The notes beneath the pieces were generated by a model. It did no database searches and had not been told where the DNA came from. It worked only from the letters and a program-made list of their open reading frames with translations. A DNA stretch of 10,403 nucleotides, from assembly GCA_040002845.1 (NCBI GenBank), contig JBDUDR010000106.1:1-10403 (forward strand), in the 5' to 3' direction. The translations under genes and the position numbers were made by a program. Shown here piece after piece: positions 1 through 6,237 of the stretch (within the stretch, counting starts at the first letter, position 1; every line of letters starts with the position of its first letter). This DNA is from JBDUDR01 sp040002845. GTDB taxonomy: Bacteria; Actinomycetota; Actinomycetes; Propionibacteriales; Nocardioidaceae.

Positions 1-36
1 TCCCTGCAGTCGGGCGGCGAGGTGAGGTTGGCTCAT
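1..36 (-). CDS. Partial N-terminus of a probable class I/II PLP-dependent aminotransferase
   Basis: The reverse complement of 36..1 reads an ATG followed by 11 open codons, MSQPHLAARLQG, and then leaves the window. A TAGGGT -10-like hexamer lies 8 nt before the ATG, the same layout seen at other starts here. The short HL-ARLQG opening resembles actinobacterial aminotransferases of the DapC/kynurenine-aminotransferase type, which often begin with a similar stretch before a GTT-FAEMSALA motif. That motif would lie outside the window. Only 12 residues are visible, so the open frame proves little and the family is a guess from memory of N-termini. The gene would be transcribed leftward, downstream of the nuclease-fold gene and of repeat copy 1. 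Confidence 0.4.
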   Translation of the reverse strand, partial: MSQPHLAARLQG

Positions 37-44
37 GGCGCCCG

Positions 45-50
45 ACCCTA
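45..50 (-). promoter_or_regulatory. Putative -10 box (TAGGGT) for the gene starting at 36
   Basis: TAGGGT on the minus strand, 8 nt before the ATG at 36, fits the TANNNT consensus and would give a leaderless or near-leaderless transcript. No convincing -35 is visible. Confidence 0.4.
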
Positions 51-108
51 GGACAGGCTCCACGGGCGTGGTCACCCGACCCGTCCGCCGGATAACCTGT
101 TCTGCCTT

Positions 109-167
109 CAAAGTGTGACGGTCCGGTAGTCGCAGGCGCGCAGGGGCAGCATTACTGTCACACTTTG
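109..167. repeat. 59-bp palindromic repeat, copy 1
   Basis: The left arm CAAAGTGTGACGGT (109-122) is mirrored by ACTGTCACACTTTG (154-167) with one mismatch in 14. Copies 2 and 3 at 1208-1266 and 8301-8359 are also exactly 59 bp; by hand count copy 1 matches copy 2 at 46 of 59 positions without gaps. The right arm contains the last codons and the TGA stop (160-158) of the leftward nuclease-fold gene. I see no target-site duplication in the flanks. It could be a MITE/REP-like element, a protein-binding site or a hairpin acting at the RNA level. Confidence 0.85.
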
Positions 168-1117
168 CGCTCGGGCTGGGTGGTCCAGCGGCGCTGGGCG
201 TGATATCCGCGGGCGGCCCGGGCGTACGCGCGCCTGATGCGACCGGCAGTCCTTGCCCGGTGCCCAAAATCCAGGCTGGTGGCCCGAACGACAACCAGAC
301 CGTGATCCTCCAGTGTCTCCTCGCGCAGATTGTCGTACGTGTGAGTGCCGATGTCTCGATGACCGCCACCGTCGAACTCGCCGACCACGCCGGCAGCCTC
401 GTCGAGCAGATCGACGATCCCCAGAAGGTCACCGAACTCGTCGTGAATCGGGGCGTTGCAGCGTGGCCTGGGCATTCCGGCGTCCACCACCCACAGCACC
501 CGAAATCTGGACTCCCAAGGATTGCGAGAACCCAGGTCCAGCAACGTCAACGCTCGACGGGCAAGGGCGATGCCTTTCCAGCCGGCGTGGTCGCTCACGT
601 ACGCCGCAAGCTCGGGGAGATCTACCAGCCGGCGGTGCAGCATCACGTCGCCGAACGCGACGGCGTCCTCCAGGCGAGAGGCGAGTCTCATGCCGTCGAA
701 CGTCGTCCGCAGAGGACTCGTAACCCGGATTCCGGCCACCATGCACACGTCGTGCTCAGGTAGCGGCGATCGGCTGATCCTCGTGCCTGGGCGTTCGCGG
801 ATCTGGCCTGGGCCGAGGCACAGCAACACCGGTTCCTCCCGACCACCCCAGATCCCGCGGCCCTCCAAGACTGTGGCACCTAGGGCCCTCGCAGCCGCCC
901 AGCCGCCAACCGCTCCCACCCTCGGAAGCACCGCCGCGGCCTCCACGATTCGCTGGTCGGGATGGTCCTGGGTGGCGTAGGCACGGACGTACCAGCCGCG
1001 AGCGGTGGCGCGCCAGCGCGGCCCCCGCAGCGTGCCGACTGTGACGTCAGACCGGATGAGCTCCGCAACTGGCGCAGGTCGCACCAGTCGGACTTGCCGA
1101 TCCGGGGATGAAGACAC
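158..1117 (-). CDS. AbiEi-like / DUF559-type protein with restriction-endonuclease-fold C-terminus
   Basis: The N-terminal part, including LRGPRWRATARGWYVRA and a stretch of helix-rich sequence, resembles the AbiEi-antitoxin-like domain common in actinobacteria. The C-terminal part has the DUF559/Vsr-like pattern: PWESR (Glu near residue 202 from this start), an Asp in GIVDLLD (about 236), GEFDGGGH (about 247-254), and a late Arg-rich segment ending in VVVRATSLDF. These would be the acidic residues of a PD-(D/E)XK-like fold. No toxin partner gene adjoins it, so a toxin-antitoxin role is not supported. The frame stays open to a TTG at 1210, but that codon lies inside repeat copy 2, so GTG 1117 is preferred; GTG 1084 is another option. 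None has a good ribosome site. The stop lies within repeat copy 1. The gene sits alone between a putative aminotransferase gene and pyrE, flanked by two direct repeat copies. DNA binding or cleavage is inferred from the fold only. Confidence 0.8.
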   Translation of the reverse strand: MSSSPDRQVRLVRPAPVAELIRSDVTVGTLRGPRWRATARGWYVRAYATQDHPDQRIVEAAAVLPRVGAVGGWAAARALGATVLEGRGIWGGREEPVLLCLGPGQIRERPGTRISRSPLPEHDVCMVAGIRVTSPLRTTFDGMRLASRLEDAVAFGDVMLHRRLVDLPELAAYVSDHAGWKGIALARRALTLLDLGSRNPWESRFRVLWVVDAGMPRPRCNAPIHDEFGDLLGIVDLLDEAAGVVGEFDGGGHRDIGTHTYDNLREETLEDHGLVVVRATSLDFGHRARTAGRIRRAYARAARGYHAQRRWTTQPERKV

Positions 1118-1207
1118 CGCCCCACCATCCAGCAGGTTCGGCCCGGGCGAGTGACCTTGTCCACAGCCACTCGGCAACCGCCAAGGTTCCTCCACGGTGG
1201 CAGCCCT

Positions 1208-1266
1208 CAAAATGTGACGGTGCGGTAGCCGAAACCGTGCGGCAGCAGCAGTACTGTCGCATTTTG
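1208..1266. repeat. 59-bp palindromic repeat, copy 2
   Basis: The left arm CAAAATGTGACGGT (1208-1221) pairs with ACTGTCGCATTTTG (1253-1266), with two mismatches in 14. It is in the same orientation as copy 1; the two share CGGT-CGGTAG on the left and CAGCA-TACTGT on the right. It lies between the 5' end of the nuclease-fold gene and the pyrE start signals about 70 bp further right. A potential TTG start of the nuclease-fold frame falls on its first three bases. Confidence 0.85.
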
Positions 1267-1334
1267 TCGGGGGAGCAGGTCGAAATCGTGGCCGGCCGCT
1301 GAGCGCGGGTCGCAGTTGCCGATTCCGGGCCGCA

Positions 1335-1340
1335 TAAGGT
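1335..1340 (+). promoter_or_regulatory. pyrE start signal: overlapping -10 (TAAGGT) and ribosome site (AAGGTG)
   Basis: TAAGGT at 1335-1340 sits 7 nt before ATG 1348 and fits a leaderless -10. The same bases give AAGGTG (1336-1341), a reasonable Shine-Dalgarno 6 nt before that ATG. Both readings select ATG 1348 over GTG 1339, which overlaps the signal itself. The sequence cannot tell which reading is right. Confidence 0.5.
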
Positions 1341-1347
1341 GACGGAC

Positions 1348-1896
1348 ATGTCGGACGATGACCGCGATGCCCTGCTCGAGCAGATCAAGTCGAAGGCCGT
1401 GATCCACGGCGAGGTCACCCTGAGCTCGGGCCGGACGGCTGACTATTACGTCGACCTGCGTCGCATCACGCTCGACGCCGAGGCGGCGCCGCTGGTGGGC
1501 CGGGTGATGCTCGAGGCCACGGCAGATCTGGAGTTCGACGCCGTCGGCGGGCTGACGCTCGGGGCCGACCCGGTGGCCTGCGCGATGATGCACGCTGCGT
1601 GGTCTCAAGGCCGGCACCTTGATGCCTTCGTCGTACGCAAGGCGGAGAAGCAGCATGGGCTCCAACGACGGATCGAGGGCCCGGAGGTCAAGGGACGGCG
1701 GGTGCTGGCCGTCGAGGACACCTCGACCACCGGTGGATCGGTGCTCACAGCAGTCGACGCGTTGCGCGAGGCGGGGGCCACAGTGGCCGCAGTCGCGGTC
1801 ATCGTCGATCGCGCGACGGGCGCTCGACAGAACGTCGAGACGGCAGGCCTTCCGTACCTCTTCGCATTCGGCCAGGAGGACTTAGATCTCGCCTAG
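1348..1896 (+). CDS. pyrE: Orotate phosphoribosyltransferase
   Basis: This cytosolic enzyme joins orotate and PRPP to give orotidine 5'-monophosphate, the fifth step of de novo pyrimidine synthesis. The 182-residue product has the family landmarks in order: the substrate segment SSGRTADYYVDLR (about 26-38), the flexible-loop region FVVRKAEKQHG (about 84-94) with catalytic-type lysines, and the PRPP-binding motif VLAVEDTSTTGGS (about 109-121). Length is normal for bacterial PyrE. ATG 1348 is chosen because the AAGGTG/TAAGGT signal immediately precedes it; GTG 1339 would add three residues. Other pyr genes are not in the window. It converges with the DedA gene 14 bp downstream. Confidence 0.95.
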   Translation: MSDDDRDALLEQIKSKAVIHGEVTLSSGRTADYYVDLRRITLDAEAAPLVGRVMLEATADLEFDAVGGLTLGADPVACAMMHAAWSQGRHLDAFVVRKAEKQHGLQRRIEGPEVKGRRVLAVEDTSTTGGSVLTAVDALREAGATVAAVAVIVDRATGARQNVETAGLPYLFAFGQEDLDLA

Positions 1897-1910
1897 CACC
1901 GAGCCAGGAG

Positions 1911-2600
1911 TCAGTCCTTGACGGAGACGTGCTGAGACCTGCGCTCCCGCAACACGTGTACGACAACGGGCAGCACGGTGAGCGCAACCGCAGCCAGCAC
2001 GATGAGCTCTAGATGCGGCTGGATGTTCTCGCGTACGAAGGCGAAACGCCCCAACCGCCAGCCCACCAGAGTCAGACCGCTCGCCCATACGATGGCTCCG
2101 AGGGTGCTGTAGATCAGATACCGCCGGCGGTCCATCCGGGCCACCCCGGCGGTGACCGTGATGACCGTACGCACAATGGGGACGAAGCGAGCCAAGATGA
2201 TCGCCGACGCGCCGTACCTGTCGAAGAACGCCTGCGTACGCGCGACGTGCTCCTGACTGACCAGTCGATGATCCTCCCGCTCGAGGATCGGCGGCCCGGC
2301 TCGCCGGCCGATCTCGTAGCCCACGATGTTCCCGAGCAGCGCTGCAACGGCCAGCACGATGCAGACCAGCCAGATCGGGTGGTGGATGATGTCCTGGCTG
2401 ACGAACAGCCCGACGCTGAACAGCAGCGTGTCGCCGGGCAGGAAGAAGCCGACCAGCAAGCCGCATTCGGCGAACAGGATGCCGGCTGTCACCCAGAGCG
2501 CCCAGGCGCCCGCGTTGGTGAGCAACTGGGTGGGGTCGAGCCACGACGGCATCAGCTGCGGGATGGCCGCGCCGGCGAGCGCGGCTGGAGGGAACGGCAC
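1911..2600 (-). CDS. DedA/VTT-family integral membrane protein
   Basis: The 229-residue product belongs to the DedA (SNARE-associated, VTT domain) family of inner-membrane proteins, some members of which act as undecaprenyl-phosphate or phospholipid transporters. Visible family motifs are an acidic residue before FFLPGD (about 45-57), GNIVGYEIGRR (about 90-100), and FVPIVRTVITVTAG (about 139-152) with its conserved arginine. Hydrophobic stretches near 31-67, 75-97, 150-175 and 199-216 fit the usual topology with re-entrant loops. The C-terminus is short and basic. The GTG start at 2600 is 7 nt after a TACCCT -10-like box; ATG 2552 is a less supported alternative. It is divergent from the RNA methyltransferase gene, sharing a 52-bp intergenic region. 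A link to the glycan locus via lipid-carrier recycling is possible but only a guess. Confidence 0.9.
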   Translation of the reverse strand: MPFPPAALAGAAIPQLMPSWLDPTQLLTNAGAWALWVTAGILFAECGLLVGFFLPGDTLLFSVGLFVSQDIIHHPIWLVCIVLAVAALLGNIVGYEIGRRAGPPILEREDHRLVSQEHVARTQAFFDRYGASAIILARFVPIVRTVITVTAGVARMDRRRYLIYSTLGAIVWASGLTLVGWRLGRFAFVRENIQPHLELIVLAAVALTVLPVVVHVLRERRSQHVSVKD

Positions 2601-2607
2601 GCGCCCA

Positions 2608-2613
2608 AGGGTA
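2608..2613 (-). promoter_or_regulatory. Putative -10 box (TACCCT) for the DedA gene
   Basis: TACCCT on the minus strand lies 7 nt before the GTG at 2600. The sulfotransferase gene starting at 7321 has the same hexamer at the same spacing. No Shine-Dalgarno is visible, consistent with a leaderless message. Confidence 0.45.
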
Positions 2614-2640
2614 ACCGAGCGCGGCCGCGCCTGCCCTGAC

Positions 2641-2646
2641 TACGAT
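2641..2646 (+). promoter_or_regulatory. Putative -10 box (TACGAT) for the TrmH-family gene
   Basis: TACGAT lies 6 nt before ATG 2653, so it occupies -12 to -7 if transcription begins at the A of the start codon. There is no ribosome site upstream. This supports ATG 2653 as a leaderless start. Confidence 0.5.
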
Positions 2647-2652
2647 CCGGCC

Positions 2653-3288
2653 ATGATGGTCGGCGCCGACGACGGGCTGGAACCCGGCGTCGGTCCCTGG
2701 GCCGGTCCGTGGCCGACGGGATCGCAGTACGATCCGGATCTGCTCCGTGACGGCGACCAGCGAAATGTCGTCGATCGTTACCGCTACTGGCGCCTGGACG
2801 CGATCGTCGCGGATCTCGACAAGCGTCGTCACGACTTCCACGTCGCCATCGAGAACTGGCGGTACGACTTCAACATCGGCTCGATCGTGCGTACCGCCAA
2901 TGCGTTCCTGGCCGCGGAGGTGCACGTGGTCGGACGCCGTAGATGGAACCGTCGGGGGGCTATGGTCACCGACCGCTACCAGCATGTCCGGCACCACCCG
3001 ACTGTCGATGACCTGGTCACGTGGTGTCGAACCGAGGACCTGCCACTGCTGGGGGTCGACAACCTGCCCGGAGCGGTCCCCATCGAGACCTACCCGTTGC
3101 CGCGACGATGCGTACTGCTGCTCGGGCAGGAAGGTCCGGGTCTGTCCGATGATGCTCGCGCAGCCTGTGACGTGACACTGTCCATCGCGCAGTACGGCTC
3201 AACCCGGTCGATCAACGCCGGGGCCGCTGGCGCCATCGCGATGCACAGCTGGATCCGGCTGCACGCGAACCCCGGACTGTCCCGCTAG
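2653..3288 (+). CDS. SpoU/TrmH-family (SPOUT) RNA 2'-O-methyltransferase
   Basis: This is a SAM-dependent RNA ribose methyltransferase with the SPOUT trefoil-knot fold. All three SpoU motifs are present in the 211-residue product: motif 1 NIGSIVRTANAF (about 74-85) with its Asn and Arg, motif 2 LLLGQEGPGLS (about 155-165), and motif 3 from SIAQYGSTRSIN through AIAMHSW (about 177-200). The substrate, tRNA or rRNA, cannot be told from sequence. The open frame extends to 2326 but that part overlaps the divergent DedA gene. ATG 2653, directly after a TACGAT box, is the natural start; ATG 2656 is adjacent. Its stop at 3288 faces the end of a glycosyltransferase gene 38 bp away. Confidence 0.92.
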   Translation: MMVGADDGLEPGVGPWAGPWPTGSQYDPDLLRDGDQRNVVDRYRYWRLDAIVADLDKRRHDFHVAIENWRYDFNIGSIVRTANAFLAAEVHVVGRRRWNRRGAMVTDRYQHVRHHPTVDDLVTWCRTEDLPLLGVDNLPGAVPIETYPLPRRCVLLLGQEGPGLSDDARAACDVTLSIAQYGSTRSINAGAAGAIAMHSWIRLHANPGLSR

Positions 3289-3326
3289 AGTCCCCGCCGC
3301 ACAAGTGGACCGGCCAGGCACGGCGG

Positions 3327-4283
3327 CTAGGCCGCGTTGGTCCCGGCGGGACCGGCGTCCTCCCCCTCCGGGCTGGACGAGGTCGTGGAGACGATGGGTC
3401 GCGGCTGGGCCGGGAGCCAGGTCTTGCGAACGTGCTCGACAACGTGGACGCCCTCAGGCGCTGCGATCTTGGCCAGCCCCTTTGTCATCTTCCCGGCCGC
3501 CAGGTCGCGGAAGATCTGCAGCTCCCGCCGCTTGCGGGTCACCCGCACAGACTGGTCGAAATCGGTTACCGACCAGTGCGCGAACTCGTCGGAGTCGAGC
3601 CACTTCAGCTCGAAATGCAGGCCCTGCTGGAGACGCACCCATTCGGTGCCGGCCGGAAGCATCCGCAGCTCCCAGTCGAATGCCTTCACAAACCCGAACG
3701 GCGGTCGGTTGGGGAAGATGAACGGCTCGAGATTGATGTACTCGAGGTCGAAGTACGCGGTCTGGTCATCCGCGACATAGACCGGATGGCGGGGAATCAC
3801 CACGATCGCCTCGACATCCTCCAGTTGCCAGGCCAGCCGTCGCAGCGCGGCGATGCCGTCGTCCGTCAGGACCATGTCGCCGTCCCATTTCAGGGAGTAC
3901 GCGGTGCGGACGCCCGAGAACGACCAGTTGTAGAAGTAGGCAAGTGAATGCACCGAATCAACCGGAGTGTGCAAGTGCTCTGGGCCACAGCGAGAGACGC
4001 GGAACGGGTACGACTTGATCTCGACTCGATCGTCGGCCCGCTGCTCGGCGGCGATCCTGCGGGCAACGTCAGGGGTGCCGTCATCCGAGTCGTTGTCGAC
4101 CACGATCACCCGCTGGACTGCGTGCAACAAGGCGGGGAGTACGAACGGCAGCGACCGTGCCTCGTTCTTCACCCGCATCACCGCGGTCAGCCCCGGCTCG
4201 AGTGCCGAGTCGGCCCACCCCCACCGCAGATCCCAGCCGTGCAACTCTTCGCGATTGTGGATCTCAGGATCATCGAACCTCAT
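3327..4283 (-). CDS. Family 2 glycosyltransferase, copy A of the duplicated module
   Basis: The 318-residue product has a GT-A fold of the GT2 type, which transfers a sugar from a nucleotide-sugar donor. Motifs seen are the N-terminal strand TAVMRVKNEA (about 33-42), VVDNDSDDGT (about 61-70), and the metal-binding D-x-D in SLKWDGDMVLT (about 130-140). No signal peptide or membrane helix is apparent, so it should act in the cytosol or at the membrane face. A low-complexity Ser/Gly/Glu-rich tail follows about residue 298. Its ATG overlaps the stop of the upstream sulfotransferase as ATGA (4283-4280), implying translational coupling. It is paralogous to the glycosyltransferase at 5335-6237; in a 42-residue central block I count 36 identities. 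Donor and acceptor are unknown. Action on the same glycan as the coupled sulfotransferase is inferred from the overlap. Confidence 0.88.
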   Translation of the reverse strand: MRFDDPEIHNREELHGWDLRWGWADSALEPGLTAVMRVKNEARSLPFVLPALLHAVQRVIVVDNDSDDGTPDVARRIAAEQRADDRVEIKSYPFRVSRCGPEHLHTPVDSVHSLAYFYNWSFSGVRTAYSLKWDGDMVLTDDGIAALRRLAWQLEDVEAIVVIPRHPVYVADDQTAYFDLEYINLEPFIFPNRPPFGFVKAFDWELRMLPAGTEWVRLQQGLHFELKWLDSDEFAHWSVTDFDQSVRVTRKRRELQIFRDLAAGKMTKGLAKIAAPEGVHVVEHVRKTWLPAQPRPIVSTTSSSPEGEDAGPAGTNAA

Positions 4284-5272
4284 GGTGCTGCCTCATCCGG
4301 GCTGCGATGACCAGTTGCCTGCAGCTTGGCCGGGTCGCCGAACTCTGCAGCCGCCTTGACCGTCGAGAAGGCCACCGCCTCCGCCTCGTCGTACAGGTCC
4401 ACATATCTGCCCCGGAGGGCATCCAGGGTGTCCCGCGCGGCGCGGTCGAGCGGGTTGCGGGCGATCGCCAGCATTGCCGACCACGTCTCATCGGCGAGGG
4501 ACTGCAGCCTTTCCGGCACGCCGAGTGGCTCCCAGTCGGGCCGGGATCGTCGCAGGTCAGGGTCGATGAACCGTTGTGCGTCGCGGATTCGCGCGGCGGT
4601 GGCCTGTTGGATCACCGGCTGCTCCAGCGAGTCGCCCAGTCCCACCACGGTGCTCGTCCAGTCGTCGAGGAGATCGGCGTACGGGACGAACGCCCGAGGG
4701 GTGTCACGCGTGGATCGCTCCGTGTAGAGCATCAAGTTGAGCCACCCGGCCGCGCGGTTGGTGGTGTTGAGCAGTCTCCCGTACGTCCTGTCCTTGCTCG
4801 CGACGACCTCGGCTGGGTGGCGGAGCATCGTGACAACCGACGATGTGGCGCCCAGGCGGTCAGCACACTGCTGCCACATCGGGAGGAACCAGATCAACCG
4901 GGGATCCTTGATGACCAGGTCGTCGCCGGCCGCGAGCTGCCCCGCCAGCCAGTCGCCCAGCTCGCTGCGTGGAGGCAGCCGGTTGAGCGCCTTGCCGGTC
5001 TCGAACCATGCCGACGGGCGGGCATCGGACGGATGGACTCGAGCGGCCCGAAGCAGCCTGTGGTGAAAGTCGACCACCCACTGTGCTTCGGCGAAGCCCT
5101 TCGGGTTACTGGCGTCGGCCGGCACCTCTGGCTGCGGCACGTGGTAGCCCAGCTGCTGGAGGATGCCCGCCATCAGGCTGGTCCCGCTCCGGCCCGATCC
5201 GGCAACGAAGACGATCCGCTGAGTGGCCGGATCGGGTGGCGGGTTCGAAGGGATCACCGGGTTGTCATCCAT
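4280..5272 (-). CDS. PAPS-dependent sulfotransferase, copy A of the duplicated module
   Basis: Sulfotransferases move a sulfuryl group from PAPS to a hydroxyl or amine. In this 330-residue protein the 5'-phosphosulfate loop is VAGSGRSGTS (about 23-32), followed by KDPRLIWFLPMW (about 122-133). The 3'-phosphate-binding segment is TMLRHPAEVVASK (about 148-160), with the expected Arg and Ser. The GSGRSGTS form points to the Sulfotransfer_3-like group often found near glycosyltransferases. No membrane segment or signal peptide is seen. ATG 5272 is chosen because a TAGGGT box ends 9 nt before it; GTG 5278 and TTG 5281 are in frame and possible. It is transcribed with the glycosyltransferase that overlaps its stop. 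It is clearly paralogous to 6230-7321, including YHVPQP, PSDARP and LRHPAEVV. The substrate is unknown. Confidence 0.88.
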   Translation of the reverse strand: MDDNPVIPSNPPPDPATQRIVFVAGSGRSGTSLMAGILQQLGYHVPQPEVPADASNPKGFAEAQWVVDFHHRLLRAARVHPSDARPSAWFETGKALNRLPPRSELGDWLAGQLAAGDDLVIKDPRLIWFLPMWQQCADRLGATSSVVTMLRHPAEVVASKDRTYGRLLNTTNRAAGWLNLMLYTERSTRDTPRAFVPYADLLDDWTSTVVGLGDSLEQPVIQQATAARIRDAQRFIDPDLRRSRPDWEPLGVPERLQSLADETWSAMLAIARNPLDRAARDTLDALRGRYVDLYDEAEAVAFSTVKAAAEFGDPAKLQATGHRSPDEAAP

Positions 5273-5281
5273 CGTCACCAA

Positions 5282-5287
5282 ACCCTA
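5282..5287 (-). promoter_or_regulatory. Putative -10 box (TAGGGT) for module copy A
   Basis: TAGGGT on the minus strand lies 9 nt before ATG 5272, in the 62-bp gap after the previous glycosyltransferase stop. It suggests module A can be transcribed on its own rather than only by read-through from module B. The AGGG within it could alternatively be a weak ribosome site for GTG 5278. Confidence 0.35.
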
Positions 5288-5334
5288 GCCATTGGTTCGG
5301 CGCGGCTCGTGTGCCGGCCGGGGGAGCGCACCGG

Positions 5335-6237
5335 TCAACCTGCGACCGGCAGCCGGCTGCGGGTCCAGAGTGGCAACCACTCCCGGCGTACGTACTCGAT
5401 GACGTGGGTGCTCTCGGGCGCATCCACCCGGATCAGGCCGTCGGGTTGCTGACCTGTGCGATGCGCCTCGAAGACCGCCCATTCGCGGCTCTTGCGCGGG
5501 TACCTGCGCTCGTCCGCGAAGTCGGCACCTGACCAGTTGGAGAACTCGTCTGCGTCGAGCCACTTGATCTCGCAGGCCAGGCCGTCCTGCAGGCGCATCA
5601 CGTGGACGCTCGCGGGAATGGTCGGGACTTCCCAGTCGACACCCTTGGCGTACGCGTAGACGCTGTTGTTGGGGAGCAGGCGAGGCTCGACGTACGGTGA
5701 TCGGGGATCGAAGAGCGCCGTGCGGTCATCGATGACGTACAGCGGATGGGTCAGCACGCTGAGGGCGGCATCGGCGTACTCCAGCTGCCACGAGAGCTGG
5801 CGCAGGGTATGAACCCCGCCGACCGTGAGCACCATGTCGCCGTCCCACTTCAGCGAGTATCGCGTCCGGACATGGGAGAACGACCAGTTGTAGAAGTACG
5901 CCAGTGAGTGCAGGGATCGCTCCGGCGTGGCCAGATGTTCCGGGCCGCAACGAGCGATCTCGAATGGGTAGTGCTTGACGATCAGGTGGTCGGCGCGGCC
6001 GAGCCCGCTCGCCGTCTCGATCGCCGACTCCGCGGTGCCATCGGTGGAGTCGTTGTCCACCAGCACGACCTCGTCCACGGCCTGCAGAATTGACGGGAGA
6101 CAGTACGGCATGGTCCGGGCCTCGTTCTTGACCCGCAGGACGGCCGTGATGCCAGGGACGACCGGATGCTTGGACCATTGCCACTCCACATCGAAGTCTC
6201 GCCTGCCCTCGACGTTGTTGATGACGGCGTCACCCAT
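5335..6237 (-). CDS. Family 2 glycosyltransferase, copy B of the duplicated module
   Basis: This 300-residue GT2-type glycosyltransferase has TAVLRVKNEA (about 31-40), VLVDNDSTDGT (about 58-68) and the D-x-D in SLKWDGDMVLT (about 128-138). The long conserved block from RCGPEH to the D-x-D is nearly the same as in copy A. It also ends with the paired features EIKWLDADEFSNWS and HVIEYVRREWLP, matching FELKWLDSDEFAHWS and HVVEHVRKTWLP in copy A. It lacks copy A's low-complexity tail. ATG 6237 is chosen over an in-frame start at 6267 because it gives a tight 8-nt overlap with the upstream sulfotransferase stop (6232-6230), typical of coupled genes. Differences from copy A lie mostly in the N-terminus and in the region after the D-x-D, where acceptor choice is often set. 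That suggests different acceptors, but is inference. Confidence 0.88.
   Translation of the reverse strand: MGDAVINNVEGRRDFDVEWQWSKHPVVPGITAVLRVKNEARTMPYCLPSILQAVDEVVLVDNDSTDGTAESAIETASGLGRADHLIVKHYPFEIARCGPEHLATPERSLHSLAYFYNWSFSHVRTRYSLKWDGDMVLTVGGVHTLRQLSWQLEYADAALSVLTHPLYVIDDRTALFDPRSPYVEPRLLPNNSVYAYAKGVDWEVPTIPASVHVMRLQDGLACEIKWLDADEFSNWSGADFADERRYPRKSREWAVFEAHRTGQQPDGLIRVDAPESTHVIEYVRREWLPLWTRSRLPVAG

Noticed and set aside
109..167. Reading the repeat as a simple intrinsic terminator
   Set aside because: It overlaps the end of a coding region and has close copies upstream of a gene (1208-1266) and in an intergenic spacer, with a conserved 59-bp length. A plain terminator would not conserve sequence and length in this way.
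158..1117. Type IV toxin-antitoxin system
   Set aside because: Only an AbiEi-like domain is suggested; no nucleotidyltransferase toxin gene (AbiEii-like) is adjacent, and the protein has its own nuclease-fold C-terminus.
2326..2652. N-terminal extension of the RNA methyltransferase frame
   Set aside because: The extension runs antisense through the DedA gene and has no family similarity; the ATG at 2653 follows a -10 box.
1882..2997. 371-codon open frame on the minus strand
   Set aside because: It shares strand but not frame with the DedA gene, which has strong motifs and hydrophobic segments, and it also runs antisense to the RNA methyltransferase.
3296..3335. Possible bidirectional terminator in the convergent gap (GCGGC-TAG-GCCGC at 3323-3335)
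   Set aside because: The stem is only 5 bp, there is no T-run, and it overlaps the glycosyltransferase stop. Such short GC hairpins are frequent by chance in this DNA.
4157..5452. 431-codon open frame on the + strand
   Set aside because: It is antisense to the sulfotransferase of module A, is rich in Arg/Pro/Gly with no family motif, and is a typical GC-rich shadow frame.
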